From Amycolatopsis sp. GM8 (GTDB taxonomy: Bacteria > Actinomycetota > Actinomycetes > Mycobacteriales > Pseudonocardiaceae), in NCBI RefSeq assembly GCF_021653975.1, contig NZ_JAJKFK010000004.1, positions 308,936 through 372,935 of the forward strand: a DNA stretch of 64,000 nt. The letters run 5' to 3'. The notes under the pieces were generated by a model that made no database searches, had not been told where the DNA came from, and saw only the letters and a program-made list of their open reading frames with translations. The position numbers were made by a program, and so were the translations under genes. Shown here piece after piece: positions 17,701 through 26,083 of the stretch (its first letter is position 1; each line of letters begins with the position of its first letter).

Positions 17701-18715
17701 CCACCACGCGCGCGCCTACCAGGACTACGGCCGGGAACGCCAGCAGACTGCGGACCACCATGTTCTGTGCCTGGTCGAAAAGGCGGGCGACTGTGTCGGA
17801 CGTATCCCGGCGTCCACGTATCGAACGCTCCAACCGAGCGGCTTCGCGCGCCAGGCGATGCGCCAGTTGGGCAAGGGCCTTAAGCATCAGCCCGCCCGGC
17901 ATCGGGAGCAGCCCGGCACCGGTCGCCAACGCGAGGGCTCCCAACTCCTCGTATTCATGGCCCACATGCAGACGGGCGGACGCCGGCCTGGCGGTCGCCC
18001 AGTCAAGCGCACGCGCCAGGCGTTCCTTGTTTCCTTCTGCGACTGGTGCCAGTCTCTCGAGAAGCAATTCAGGCAGCGGCGAGTCCGCTGGTTGCGAGCG
18101 CCAGATGGCGAGTAGCCGACTGACCGCGTTCACTTCGGCCTGTGTCACCGTCGCGGGGTCGTCGGACCTGCCCACCCGGTCACGGACCCAATGCGACTTC
18201 ACGACCTCCCTTTCCAGCCCCATTATCCGCAGCCCAAGTTCGGTCAGGTCGCTGACGCCGAAACCGAGCGAGTCCTGCAGAACCGGGTCCACGGCATGGG
18301 CGAGGCGCCGGATGAGTTCCAGCGTCTCCCGAGGCCGGTCGAGGCAGCCGGGGTGGAGCGGCCACAAGACGTCCGACCATTCCACCGTGACCTTGAGCCG
18401 TGGATCTGCGGGAACCCAGTCTTCCGTCGCGAGGTAACCATCGAAAGCCAGCGTCGGCGCCAGTAGCCAACCTGAGAGATCCTCCGATGTTGCTTCACGT
18501 CTGCCGATCGAGGGGTTACTCCACGTTCCGACGAGAAGCGCAGCCAGCGTCGGGAGGCGGTGTACGGCGGACGGTGATGAGCACGCGGCGTGGATCACGG
18601 CGTGCACGCTCTGCGGCTCGAACCCACTCACAGCGGCGGCAATAGCCAGACCCACTGGAGGTGGCAACCAGTCGCCGGGACGGTCTGCAGCGGGGCGGGA
18701 CGAAGGACCTGACAT
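14789..18715 (-). CDS. Large (1308 aa) protein of unknown function with C-terminal PD-(D/E)XK-like nuclease motif
   Basis: A single intact frame encodes a cytosolic protein. Residues 1 to about 1050 are largely helical with no motif I recognise; there is no P-loop, zinc cluster or helicase motif. Near residue 1165 the sequence reads IIPGEIDLLVADPVRRR then IWVVEAKNRHKPYS. This gives the Asp...Glu-x-Lys arrangement of PD-(D/E)XK nucleases (D in EIDLL, E and K in VEAKN), seen in restriction and repair enzymes. The gene is flanked by mobile-element relics on both sides. It may be a defence or DNA-repair effector, but that is inference; no partner methylase or ATPase is adjacent. Start ATG 18715 has GGTGAG just upstream. 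Confidence 0.7.
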   Translation of the reverse strand: MSGPSSRPAADRPGDWLPPPVGLAIAAAVSGFEPQSVHAVIHAACSSPSAVHRLPTLAALLVGTWSNPSIGRREATSEDLSGWLLAPTLAFDGYLATEDWVPADPRLKVTVEWSDVLWPLHPGCLDRPRETLELIRRLAHAVDPVLQDSLGFGVSDLTELGLRIMGLEREVVKSHWVRDRVGRSDDPATVTQAEVNAVSRLLAIWRSQPADSPLPELLLERLAPVAEGNKERLARALDWATARPASARLHVGHEYEELGALALATGAGLLPMPGGLMLKALAQLAHRLAREAARLERSIRGRRDTSDTVARLFDQAQNMVVRSLLAFPAVVLVGARVVDIGRSAPLILIASAARHLVAISLAVDPTGDSAIAINKAKRAVERVVAGCAVRLGQPVELDEPPPGDYPFDLSVLDGHPVDIRDDVEVTRVVLVDGPRKSVQEFRRGTIVLGVEEWSRLVREASQAEELWAFLDELKALPGVRVARAWSIFDLWEEFRKNGVLHGSGADKLELGFLPADTAAEWERLAAVERFDLLALEVGLPRMEKWPRWAQLGDDRAIALSLEPYCLALMNSTSSFVVVVRESEVKVDHSLKVALAETLCSGLRQIVPGISLPVPDISLRVGLIPLTFPDAEHRPVRFVGLMNDEIVLTFDPRFVGLRDSETIHGLLGASLAEGLAMFAMVTSSEAPPEDGTYDLDLAMADNSVALEVYEAVFERWKDLPVQLHVAQVASPFAVQDVSSTAQLAPVGDARVRRDLARVLHGERVGPLRASGAEATRLLRQRVVPAVIAVLDQELARFDPVQAVPAVAAQIERTLAGNSRDDFRRSVSSETIDGATAEDALLNTVGWRAAHLVLEQMMHTTPVGHARLDDRDWFRLVHLAALALELSGRASAADSGAEELDVTVASDGVVTVHVSAGRLDLAAYNAELLRVHLDRQTDRFEESFAPQPATETERPFQSFSVALSEAPNDDRNKAMRRALLDFDQASRASLGTGLEGLFAVLQTAAAWPVSGDVLVADVPVDALVESVVEWSGLAIDEVEAAVRELTLNHASLAATGVDFWNVERRQARLATRPLVGLPRKGAGARVCVLPRQAHATQQIFANYLGSQRVPWPDESLPAALRTVVKKWAQAGQRAFEKEVVVAVEENGFRHVRAVLRPDKAAKDGLIIPGEIDLLVADPVRRRIWVVEAKNRHKPYSIEQVLNEVRKFHGMREGERSKAKQKTSPDKAEVGKLLAKADALRRQTTAALNATGLPAEDPVGWTMWPVIVSPNPLAAAFIDDPRVPFACVRGFKRMLVSDADPVPGHLSDFAD

Positions 18716-19023
18716 TGGGGCTCACCGTTGGGCTTGATGGTCGAATAGAGGCTTAGGGTCCCACAGAACGATCTTGCACGTGTACCGGATTTCGCCGGCG
18801 ACTTCCTGCGGTGCCTCAACGGCCCGGTGCCCTCGGCGACGTCCGGAGAGCACGGCGACACGGGCGAGTACCCAGATTGCGACGCACTCGGGGTGGCTGG
18901 ACTACCGACGGCGACCACGAGGTTCTGTCCGAGCGCGACGAGGACGATGATCACGGCCGCAAAAACGCCGAACATAAGCAGAAACGCCGCAAACCAGCAC
19001 CAGGGCAGCCGCGTGACCACCAT
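18628..19023 (-). CDS. Possible small single-pass membrane protein
   Basis: This frame of 131 codons begins MVVTRLPWCWFAAFLLMFGV and continues FAAVIIVLVALGQNLVVAVG, a clear membrane helix, then a Ser/Pro-rich and basic tail. The last 88 nt overlap the start of the large nuclease-like gene on the same strand, so either the true protein ends earlier through an unseen error or the call is wrong. No ribosome binding site is convincing and the family is not recognised. Confidence 0.3.
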   Translation of the reverse strand: MVVTRLPWCWFAAFLLMFGVFAAVIIVLVALGQNLVVAVGSPATPSASQSGYSPVSPCSPDVAEGTGPLRHRRKSPAKSGTRARSFCGTLSLYSTIKPNGEPQCQVLRPAPLQTVPATGCHLQWVWLLPPL

Positions 19024-19171
19024 GCTCCCCGACGGCGATACTCACCGCCGGGTCGGTGACGAGGCCGACCGACAACGGCACGCGCGGGGACACCCCGGGT
19101 GAGCCGGACGGCGCATCTGCGTCCCTCATTTCACGTGGTGATCTCAAGCGCTGCGTTCATGCGTGGCAGAT

Positions 19172-19678
19172 TCTGCATCTGAGAGGCGGACCGCATCCGA
19201 ACCCACGGAAGACGGCAGAGGATTATCGACTGCGCGTGCTCGCCATCGACGAGACAGCGGCCTAGGTGGTGCGGCGGATCTTCGCGGAGTACCTGGCAGG
19301 CAAGGGCGATCGGGCGATCGAACGGTCTGAACCGCGATGGCATCCCCTGCCCGTCGGCTCGGCGGCCGAAGCAGAACCGGCACCGTTTGGCCGATGGCTG
19401 GCAGGGCAACGCAGTTCGCGTGATCTTGGAGAACCCGCGCTACACCGGCGCGTTCTTCGGCCGATGGACCAAACAGGAGACGCTCCTGGACCCGGAGGAT
19501 GTGTCCGCCGGTCATGTCGTCCGTTCTCGGCGCCCGGCACATCCGGCGATCATCTCGGTGGAAACGTTCACGGAGGTACAACTACTGCGCAGGTCGCGCG
19601 CCGCAGGTGGTCTGGATGCTCGCCGGAAGCTGGAACGTGGGCCGAAGAGGACCAAGAAGGTCTATGCGCTGCGGGTGC
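19172..19678 (+). pseudogene. Serine recombinase relic, copy 2 (internal fragment)
   Basis: Only a middle piece remains, very close in sequence to copy 3. It reads PHPNPRKTAEDYRLRVLAID, then ETAA, an in-frame TAG (19263-19265), VVRRIFAEYLAGKGDRAIE, a frameshift, then DGWQGNAVRVILENPRYTG, FFGRWTKQETLLDPEDVSAG, HPAIISVETFTEVQLLRRSR and GPKRTKKVYALR. Both the catalytic domain and the zinc-ribbon/coiled-coil end are gone. It lies 257 bp outside the left end of the biosynthetic cluster, in the same orientation as copy 3 beyond the right end. Confidence 0.85.
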
Positions 19679-19934
19679 CAGGGTTCAGCCTCGGAAGTCG
19701 ATTCAAGACGGGGTGAAGCGAGTGCGACCCGTGCGGTCGTCATGCTATTCAGTGCTGACACTCGTGCTAGCCCTGATGGTTCGCGCGGCTGACGGGCTGG
19801 CCTGGCAGGGTTCGGATTGGGTTTTGGCGGCGTTTTCTGGTTGTGGGGTGTGGTTGGGTGGCCCGTTCAGCGGGTGGCTGCCGGGGGTCGTGCCCTGCGG
19901 AGTGGCGTAGGAACGGCTCCGCGTGATCCACTGC

Positions 19935-20993
19935 TCAAGATCCGTAGCCGAGCAGGGAGGTGAACTCGGCCAGCACATCCGTTGTCAGGTCCGGATCACC
20001 GACGGTGAAACGGATGTGCCCGGACAGTCCCTCGGCCTCGGTCAGCAGCCGGATGCGATAGCCGCGCCGGGAGAATTGTTCCTGCAACGTGGTCGCGGCC
20101 AGTGGGGTGCCGACGGGGATGGTGAGGAAGTTGCCGCCAGACGGCAGCGGTTGATGGCCAAGACTGGACAACGTCGCGACCGCGTGCTCCCGTGCCTTGC
20201 CGATGTCCGACCAGATGCGGCCCAGTTCGGCTTCTCTAGCCATGAGCGCTCTGGCCATCTGCACCGCGATCGCGGACACGGTCTGCTCCGTGCGCTCGCG
20301 TGCCAGCTCGGCCACCAGTTCCGGCTCGCCGGCCAGCAGAGCCAGGCGGGCCCCCGCCAGGCCGTGTGACTTGGACAGGGTCTGCACCACGACCACGTTG
20401 GCGCCGCGGCGAGCCAGGTGATGTGTCCACGGGCCGGTGAAAGCCTGGTAGCAGCTGTCGATCACCAGCAGATGGTCCCGCTCGGCCGCTATGCGGACAA
20501 GATCGTCGAGGACCGGTTCCGGGGTCGTCCAGCCAGCGGGACCGTTCGGCGTGCTCAGTACGACGAGCTGACCAGAGGTGCGGGCGGCGGCCTCGCACAG
20601 GCTCCGGTTCGCCTGGTCCGGTTCGCCGGCGATCCGCTCGACGGCCAGGCCCGACCGGGCGGCCACATCCTCCCACGCGTCATAGTTGGGCCACTGGAGA
20701 AGCAAACCGCCGGTCCCGTGCCGTACCTGGCGCCAGGCCAGCAGCCGGATCGCACAGTCCGAGCCGGGAGTCAGCATGAACTCCTGCGGATTCAGCCCGA
20801 CGTGGCCCGCGATGTCGTCGATCGCCTCGGCGGTCACCGGATATCGCCGGATCAGCGTCGGCCCCAGGCCGGCCAGCGCCTCCTCCAGCAAAGTGTCCAT
20901 GTCCTGGTGCAGCAGTTCGTTGCTGCTCAGATTGCGGCGATTATCAATCCGCCGGCGCTTGTGCGCGGTGAGCACTTTTCCGCCTTCGTTCAT
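19935..20993 (-). CDS. PLP-dependent class I/II aminotransferase (HisC-like)
   Basis: A 352-residue fold-type I aminotransferase. The Schiff-base Lys is K208 in VVVVQTLSKSHGLAG, and Asp 179 in LLVIDSCYQAF should hold the pyridine nitrogen. The small N-terminal arm and SSNELL start resemble histidinol-phosphate aminotransferases. In this cluster it may install the amine on the oxidised sugar that the carbamoyltransferase then converts to a ureido or carbamoyl group, or it may make an unusual amino acid for the NRPS; sequence does not decide. It is the first gene at the left edge and diverges from the acyl-CoA ligase across a 98-bp intergenic region. Confidence 0.85.
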   Translation of the reverse strand: MNEGGKVLTAHKRRRIDNRRNLSSNELLHQDMDTLLEEALAGLGPTLIRRYPVTAEAIDDIAGHVGLNPQEFMLTPGSDCAIRLLAWRQVRHGTGGLLLQWPNYDAWEDVAARSGLAVERIAGEPDQANRSLCEAAARTSGQLVVLSTPNGPAGWTTPEPVLDDLVRIAAERDHLLVIDSCYQAFTGPWTHHLARRGANVVVVQTLSKSHGLAGARLALLAGEPELVAELARERTEQTVSAIAVQMARALMAREAELGRIWSDIGKAREHAVATLSSLGHQPLPSGGNFLTIPVGTPLAATTLQEQFSRRGYRIRLLTEAEGLSGHIRFTVGDPDLTTDVLAEFTSLLGYGS

Positions 20994-21091
20994 CGTCCAC
21001 CCCCGGTGGCAAGAATAGCCAACACAAGCTCTGGAGAACAGGCCGGCGGGCGTGCTACTTTCGTTATGTCGCTGTCCGGTCAGGGGGTGCT

Positions 21092-22558
21092 GTGAGTCAG
21101 CTGGAGAGTATCACGCAACGTGTGGAGCGCTTGGCTCAGGAAAAGGCTGATGATATCGCGTTGATACTGCCGAAACGGTCGGGTGAAGACCGTCAGCTGA
21201 CCTGGCGTGAACTGAACGGAAAATCGAACCATCGTGCTCGGCAAATTGCCGAATGTGGTGTCGGGGAATCAACGGTCGTCGCGGTTGCGCTACCCGGCGA
21301 GCTGGATCACGTGATCACGACGTTGGCGGCCTGGAAAATAGGCGCGACCGTGGTTCCGGTGGATCCGCACCTGTCCGATGCCGAGGTCGACCACATCGTC
21401 TCGGTGATCTCTCCCGGACTGTATGTGACCCGGTCGGCGTGTTCGCCGGACTGCCCGAAGATCGACCCCGAGGTCTGGGCCGATGGCTGGTCCGAGGAGA
21501 ATCCTCCACCCCCGTCAGGTGAGCCGAGGAGCGCCTCGACGACTGGTGGGACGCAGGGGCGGCCGCGGGTCATCCATCGCAAACGCGGGTGGATGTTCGA
21601 CCCGGACGGTATTCCCACACCGCACGAACGACGTATGGGATTCACCTCTTACCAGACCCATCTGGTCGCGGCGCCGCTTTTTCACAGTGGCTTCGGCGCG
21701 CTTTTCGGTCCGCTCGGACTTGGTCATCGGGTGGTTCTTCTCCCGCGCTTTCACCCGTCGTTCGTGCTGGATTGCGTGGAGCGCTACTCGGTGAATTTCA
21801 TGCGTCTGGTTCCGACCATGATGAAGTTGTTGCTCCTGCCCGGCGCGCGTATCGCCGATCGCGATCTCTCGTCCATCGAGGTGATTCATCACGGCACCGC
21901 GTCCTGTCCGCCGAACGTCAAAATCGCGTGGTTCGACCTGGTTGGTCCGGAACGAGTTTACGAGGGTTATTCGTCGCAGGAACAGTTCGCCTATATCTAT
22001 ATCCGTGGTGACGAATGGCTGGCCCGGCCCGGAAGTGTCGGACGGCCGGATCCCGGGGCCGTGGCGATTGTCGACGAAGCCGGGGACCAGGTGCCGGCCG
22101 GAACGACGGGGCGGATCTTCCTGCGGTCCAACGACGGCAGCGGGCCGGACTATCTCGGTGCGGGAGAACAGCTGCCGTCCTGGCAGGGGAAGTACTTCAC
22201 CGTGGGCGACCTCGGTCATCTCGATGACGCCGGTTATCTCTATGTCCAGGGCCGGGCGAACGACCTCATCAATGTCGGCGGGATCAGCGTGTACCCGGCG
22301 GAAGTGGAAGCCGTGCTGCTCGCGTCGGACCAGATCGTCGACGCGTGCGTCGTACCGGCTTCGCACCCGGTGCTGGGCCAGGTCCCGCACGCTCTTGTCG
22401 TGCCCGCGCAGGGAACCGAGCTGTCGTGGCCCGAGCTGGAGGCCTACTGCCGTGCGCGCCTGTCGGCCCACAAAGTGCCCCAGTCGTTCACGGCAGTGGA
22501 CGTGCTGCCCCGGACCGGGGCCGGGAAGCTCCGGCGATCGGCGCTGACCGTTGAGTGA
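21092..22558 (+). CDS. AMP-dependent acyl-CoA synthetase/ligase (ANL family)
   Basis: A 488-residue ANL enzyme activating a carboxylic acid with ATP. Motifs are STTGGTQGRPRVIHRKRG (P-loop-like A3), YEGYSSQEQFAY (A5 region), YFTVGDLGHLDDAGYLYVQG (A7) and GRANDLINVGGISVYPAEVE (A8, hinge). The C-terminal Lys lies in RTGAGKLRRSAL (A10). There is no carrier domain, so it either makes a CoA ester or loads the free carrier protein or the A-less T domain of the NRPS. GTG 21092 is preceded by AGGGGG. It converges on the carbamoyltransferase with only 4 nt between the two stops. Confidence 0.85.
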   Translation: MSQLESITQRVERLAQEKADDIALILPKRSGEDRQLTWRELNGKSNHRARQIAECGVGESTVVAVALPGELDHVITTLAAWKIGATVVPVDPHLSDAEVDHIVSVISPGLYVTRSACSPDCPKIDPEVWADGWSEENPPPPSGEPRSASTTGGTQGRPRVIHRKRGWMFDPDGIPTPHERRMGFTSYQTHLVAAPLFHSGFGALFGPLGLGHRVVLLPRFHPSFVLDCVERYSVNFMRLVPTMMKLLLLPGARIADRDLSSIEVIHHGTASCPPNVKIAWFDLVGPERVYEGYSSQEQFAYIYIRGDEWLARPGSVGRPDPGAVAIVDEAGDQVPAGTTGRIFLRSNDGSGPDYLGAGEQLPSWQGKYFTVGDLGHLDDAGYLYVQGRANDLINVGGISVYPAEVEAVLLASDQIVDACVVPASHPVLGQVPHALVVPAQGTELSWPELEAYCRARLSAHKVPQSFTAVDVLPRTGAGKLRRSALTVE

Positions 22559-22562
22559 CCGG

Positions 22563-24548
22563 TCAGCCGGCGTCATCGTCGGAGCGGTGGGGCACCAGCG
22601 GGTGGGTGCCGAAGGCGGCGAAGTGGACGGCGTTGCGTTCGATGGTCCGCTCCGCCCGAACCCGGAGTCCGGGGTCGTCGGCCAGCCGGCGATCGAGTTC
22701 GATCCGGACCTGGCGGGCCTGCTCCGGGTCGCGGATGTCCAGCCGCTGCGACAGCGGCAGGTCCGCCAGGTACAGGTGGAGCAGCAGATCCGGCAGCTGA
22801 TGCGGATTGTCCCGGTCGCGCACGGCCCGTACCCGCTCGGCGGGCAGGTCGGTGAACGGAGCCCGCGTACGGGGCCGCGGCCCGTCCGCGGTGAACTCGG
22901 CGAAGCCCTGGAGTTCGATCCGCGTCCGGTTCACGTACGCCACGCGGATTCCCCGGCTGAGACAGAAGTGCAAGGCCTCGACGATCGAGTCGATGATCGG
23001 CTCGCCCTTGTCGTTCAGCGAGGTGTTGGCGAGCATGGGCACGCCGGTACGCCGCTCGAACGCGAGGATCAGCTCGTGGAGTTCGCGGTTCTGGGCCCGG
23101 GAGACCGACTGGACCCGTGCCGACTGGTCAAGATGCGCCACCGTCGGTATGCGGTCACGTCGATCCGGTCGGATGGTGAAGGTCCGCAGCATGTACCGCG
23201 ACGGTTCCGGCGCCTCGAACCAGTCGCTCATCCGTTCCTCGAGGACGACCGGAGCGACCGGGCGCCACCACTCCCGTTGCTTGATCTCGTTGAGCTTGTC
23301 CTTCGTCGTCGGGGAGGACGGATCGCCGAGCAGGCTCCGATTGCCCAGCGCGCGCGGTCCCACCTCGGAGGCGCCGTTGAACCAGGCCACCGGTCCGTCG
23401 AGCAGGTCGTCGACCGCGATCTGTTCGTCGTACTCGGCGACGCCGGCGACGAACTCGTCGAACTCGGCGAGGGCCGCCGCCAGATCTGTGTCCGTCCGGC
23501 CGAGATACGCACCCGGATAGGTGAACCGCAGCCGCCGCTCGGCCTTCTTGTGGAAGGCGGCCAGGCCGATGCCGACCGACTGACCGTCGTCGCCCACGCT
23601 CGGCGGCGCCAGGAAACCGCGGAACCCGAACCGTTCCATCAGGTGCGAGTTGGTCGGGCAGTTCAGCGCATAGCCGCCGGCCATCGCCAGGTGCGCGTCG
23701 GCGGGGTCGATCGCCCAGGTCTCCAGCGTCCGCCGGACGTTGCGTTCCATCAACGCGACCGAGAAGGACTGCACCACCTTCATCACCGCGCTGATCAGGT
23801 TCTCCTCCGGGGTGAACGCGTCGTCCAGGGCCAGGGTGGGACCGACCTGTCGCACGATCTCGTCGAACACCTCCTGCGACCGCTCCACGACGTCGGCGCG
23901 GTCGAACCGGCGTTCTTCCAGCAGCGGCAGCCAGTCGCACTCACCGCTGGCCTTGCTGGCGGTGGCCAGCGCCATCAGGCTGCCCTCGCGCATGCGGAAC
24001 CGGTCCCGCGCCTCGCAGTACAGCGGTCCCGGCGACTCGACGGGAAAGAACGCGACTTCGCCCGCCCGGACGACACAGCCGGCGAACCAGTGCGCCTTCG
24101 GCACCCGGTCGAGCAGCCGGTCGGGACCGCGGTCGACCGCGAACCCGACGATCGTGCCGTCATAGAAGACTTCGCTGTCCAGCAGTATCGCGCTGTAGAG
24201 GTGCGACACGCTGTGGAAGGCGAGATCGGGCAGTTCGTGCACGAGGTGGTAGTTCTCGTCGCGGCTCAGCTCGGGGTTACCCCAGATCTCGACCAGGTCG
24301 TGGAGGCCGATGCCGTGTGGCGCCAGCAGGTTGTTGATGAACTCCACCTGGTCGGTCAGGTCGAGGAACGGCGTGCGGTGCATCTTCTGGCCGGTGATCC
24401 GCTCGAGTTCCCAGTGGTTGAGCAGATCCACGCGCGGTCCGTCCTTGCGCCACAACGAGATGTTGTGGTCGTGGCGGAGTCGCACGTTCGCGACACGGTG
24501 CAGTCCCGGAGGGTTGAGATAAGTCGAAAGGTAGTAACCGTCTTTCAT
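22563..24548 (-). CDS. NodU/CmcH-family carbamoyltransferase
   Basis: A 661-residue O- or N-carbamoyltransferase that uses carbamoyl phosphate and ATP through carbamoyl-adenylate. The N-terminal Kae1-like domain has metal-binding His 112 and His 116 in LAFHSVSHLYSA. MAGGYALNCPTNSHL and the YrdC-like C-terminal domain with GPRALGNRSLLGDP and PMLANTSLNDKGEPI are typical. Malayamycin and ezomycin carry a ureido group on the bicyclic sugar, so this enzyme may carbamoylate an amine or hydroxyl of the nucleoside (inference). The start at 24548 overlaps the TauD-like stop (ATGA). It is the last gene of the five-gene minus-strand operon 28499-22563. Confidence 0.9.
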   Translation of the reverse strand: MKDGYYLSTYLNPPGLHRVANVRLRHDHNISLWRKDGPRVDLLNHWELERITGQKMHRTPFLDLTDQVEFINNLLAPHGIGLHDLVEIWGNPELSRDENYHLVHELPDLAFHSVSHLYSAILLDSEVFYDGTIVGFAVDRGPDRLLDRVPKAHWFAGCVVRAGEVAFFPVESPGPLYCEARDRFRMREGSLMALATASKASGECDWLPLLEERRFDRADVVERSQEVFDEIVRQVGPTLALDDAFTPEENLISAVMKVVQSFSVALMERNVRRTLETWAIDPADAHLAMAGGYALNCPTNSHLMERFGFRGFLAPPSVGDDGQSVGIGLAAFHKKAERRLRFTYPGAYLGRTDTDLAAALAEFDEFVAGVAEYDEQIAVDDLLDGPVAWFNGASEVGPRALGNRSLLGDPSSPTTKDKLNEIKQREWWRPVAPVVLEERMSDWFEAPEPSRYMLRTFTIRPDRRDRIPTVAHLDQSARVQSVSRAQNRELHELILAFERRTGVPMLANTSLNDKGEPIIDSIVEALHFCLSRGIRVAYVNRTRIELQGFAEFTADGPRPRTRAPFTDLPAERVRAVRDRDNPHQLPDLLLHLYLADLPLSQRLDIRDPEQARQVRIELDRRLADDPGLRVRAERTIERNAVHFAAFGTHPLVPHRSDDDAG

Positions 24549-25417
24549 GCGTCCGCCTGCAGCTCGGTGAAGATGTGGACCTTGTACACACGGCGTGGCG
24601 TGAAACCCGTCTGGCCATCCGCACCGGTCACCTCGGTCGGAAACGGCCGCCGGCCGTGCGCGACGCGCAGGTTGTCGAGAATGATCAGCTCACCCGCCTC
24701 GAGCTCGACCTCGAACTTGACCTCCGGACTGTTGAGCGCCTCGTCGAAGGCCATCAGCGCGTTCAGCCGGTCGCCGGACAGGCCGGCCCGCTGGGCGAGC
24801 AGCACGATGTAGATCCAGTAGCGGAACTGCCAGGTGCCGTCGTCATGGCGGTACAGGATGGGCTCGTCGCGCTGTGCGTAGTCGAATTGGTGCTCGGTGC
24901 TGATGGCCGTCGTCGTCATCAGTTCCAGCACCGACTCGGCTGGGTCCGGACCGAGGTCGGCGTACAGCTTGCGCACGGCGTCGTCCACCCGGGCGATGGT
25001 GGTCTGCCCGTTGTCCACCGACTCGTTGTCCACTTCGATGCCCTGATGCATCATCAACATGGCGTGCAGCTGCGGGGTGACGGGCACCTGGCTCGCCGCG
25101 GTGTGCAGGGCGAGAACCTGTCCGAACGTACGCTTCTTATAGGACTCGGTATTGCCGAGCCAATCCAGCGGCTCATCCGGCGAGGGCGTCTCGCCCTCCT
25201 TCACCATCGGCGCCAGTTCACCGAGCTGGCGTCCGAAATGGACCAGTGCGACGCCGTCGACGGGAAAGCCGCGAACCACGACGAGTCCGTCCGAGCGCAG
25301 CGCCTCGACAACCTCGCGGCGAAACCGGGGATCGGCGTTGTGGCCGGTCGGTGCGCCCGTGTAGTCGAGCCTGCGCAGTTCCAGCGGCCGGATGTCCGAC
25401 TTGAGCGCGATCGTCAT
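24545..25417 (-). CDS. TauD/clavaminate synthase-like Fe(II)/2OG enzyme with an HxA metal triad
   Basis: A 290-residue double-stranded beta-helix protein. The proximal motif where TauD has HTD reads LALHTAASQV, so His 105 is kept but the carboxylate is Ala 107. The distal ligand is His 254 in NLRVAHGRRPF, and the 2OG-binding Arg is R275 or R276. Loss of the Asp with an Ala or Gly in its place is the hallmark of radical halogenases (SyrB2, WelO5, BesD types), where halide fills the vacant site. The alternative is an inactive or repurposed oxygenase. ATG 25417 follows AAAGGTGATC; a GTG at 25426 is also possible. It is coupled to the carbamoyltransferase by ATGA. Confidence 0.85.
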   Translation of the reverse strand: MTIALKSDIRPLELRRLDYTGAPTGHNADPRFRREVVEALRSDGLVVVRGFPVDGVALVHFGRQLGELAPMVKEGETPSPDEPLDWLGNTESYKKRTFGQVLALHTAASQVPVTPQLHAMLMMHQGIEVDNESVDNGQTTIARVDDAVRKLYADLGPDPAESVLELMTTTAISTEHQFDYAQRDEPILYRHDDGTWQFRYWIYIVLLAQRAGLSGDRLNALMAFDEALNSPEVKFEVELEAGELIILDNLRVAHGRRPFPTEVTGADGQTGFTPRRVYKVHIFTELQADA

Positions 25418-25456
25418 GATGATCACCTTTCGAGTGTGCCGATCTCGTCACGAGGA

Positions 25457-26083
25457 TCAGCGGCGGAATGTCGCGGTCAGCGAGCGGCGCGGCGCCGGGG
25501 CCGACGAGGAGAGCGGTTCGACGGCGTGCCAGGACGACTCCGAGCGAACGAGTACGGCGCTGCTGCCCAGCGCCGGCGCCAGCACCAACCGGGGATGGCT
25601 CACGTCCGGTCGGTCGAGCACCAGCAGACGGCCTCGGTCGCTTTCGGACCAGGACTCGGTGAAGTAGAAGATCTGCGTGACGACCTTGTCCGGTTTGTCC
25701 ACGTGTGGGGCGAGCCAGTCGCCCTCGCGGTATTCCCAGACCGCGAGCGAGAGGGACGCGTCGGCCAGGGGAATGCCGGTCAGCTCGGTCATCGCCCGCC
25801 GGTAGGCGGACCCGTTGAGCGCCATGGCGAACGCCGCCCAGTCGGGATCGTCCGCCACGCTTTCCGGGTCGAGATCGGCCGTGCCGAATCGGTAGGTCTT
25901 CTGCCGTTCGCGTTCCTCGCAGTCGGTCAGGCTGATCTTGCCGAATGCACGGGACAGGCGCAGTGCGGTCGCCGGCGGCACGACGGTGGGCAGATACGCG
26001 TGGTCCCACGGGTTCCGGACGAGGTTCGCGGCGCGCAGGCAGGCGACGATCTCGGTCTCGATCTCACTGCCGGCGTCTGTCAT
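25457..26083 (-). CDS. 2OG-Fe(II) oxygenase (prolyl hydroxylase-like)
   Basis: A 208-residue Fe(II)/2-oxoglutarate oxygenase. The metal site is His 127 and Asp 129 (LAPHVDKPDK) with distal His 186 (SSWHAVEP); the Arg in PRRSLTATF should bind 2OG. It resembles the products at 30290 and 32895 in size and layout (HxD followed by a KPDK/KAHK/RADK loop and a YF strand), suggesting that the three are paralogues. In nikkomycin/polyoxin-type pathways such enzymes oxidise and shorten the high-carbon sugar. ATG 26083 overlaps the TruD stop. The TauD-like gene follows after 39 bp. Confidence 0.85.
   Translation of the reverse strand: MTDAGSEIETEIVACLRAANLVRNPWDHAYLPTVVPPATALRLSRAFGKISLTDCEERERQKTYRFGTADLDPESVADDPDWAAFAMALNGSAYRRAMTELTGIPLADASLSLAVWEYREGDWLAPHVDKPDKVVTQIFYFTESWSESDRGRLLVLDRPDVSHPRLVLAPALGSSAVLVRSESSWHAVEPLSSSAPAPRRSLTATFRR

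Noticed and set aside
19680-19930. Short plus frame (LALMVRAADGLAWQGSDWVL) left of the cluster
   Set aside because: It has a slightly hydrophobic look but no start signal or family; it is probably intergenic debris.
22551-24812. 753-codon plus-strand frame opposite the carbamoyltransferase
   Set aside because: Shadow frame. The carbamoyltransferase motifs are unambiguous, and this frame has no ribosome binding site or domain.
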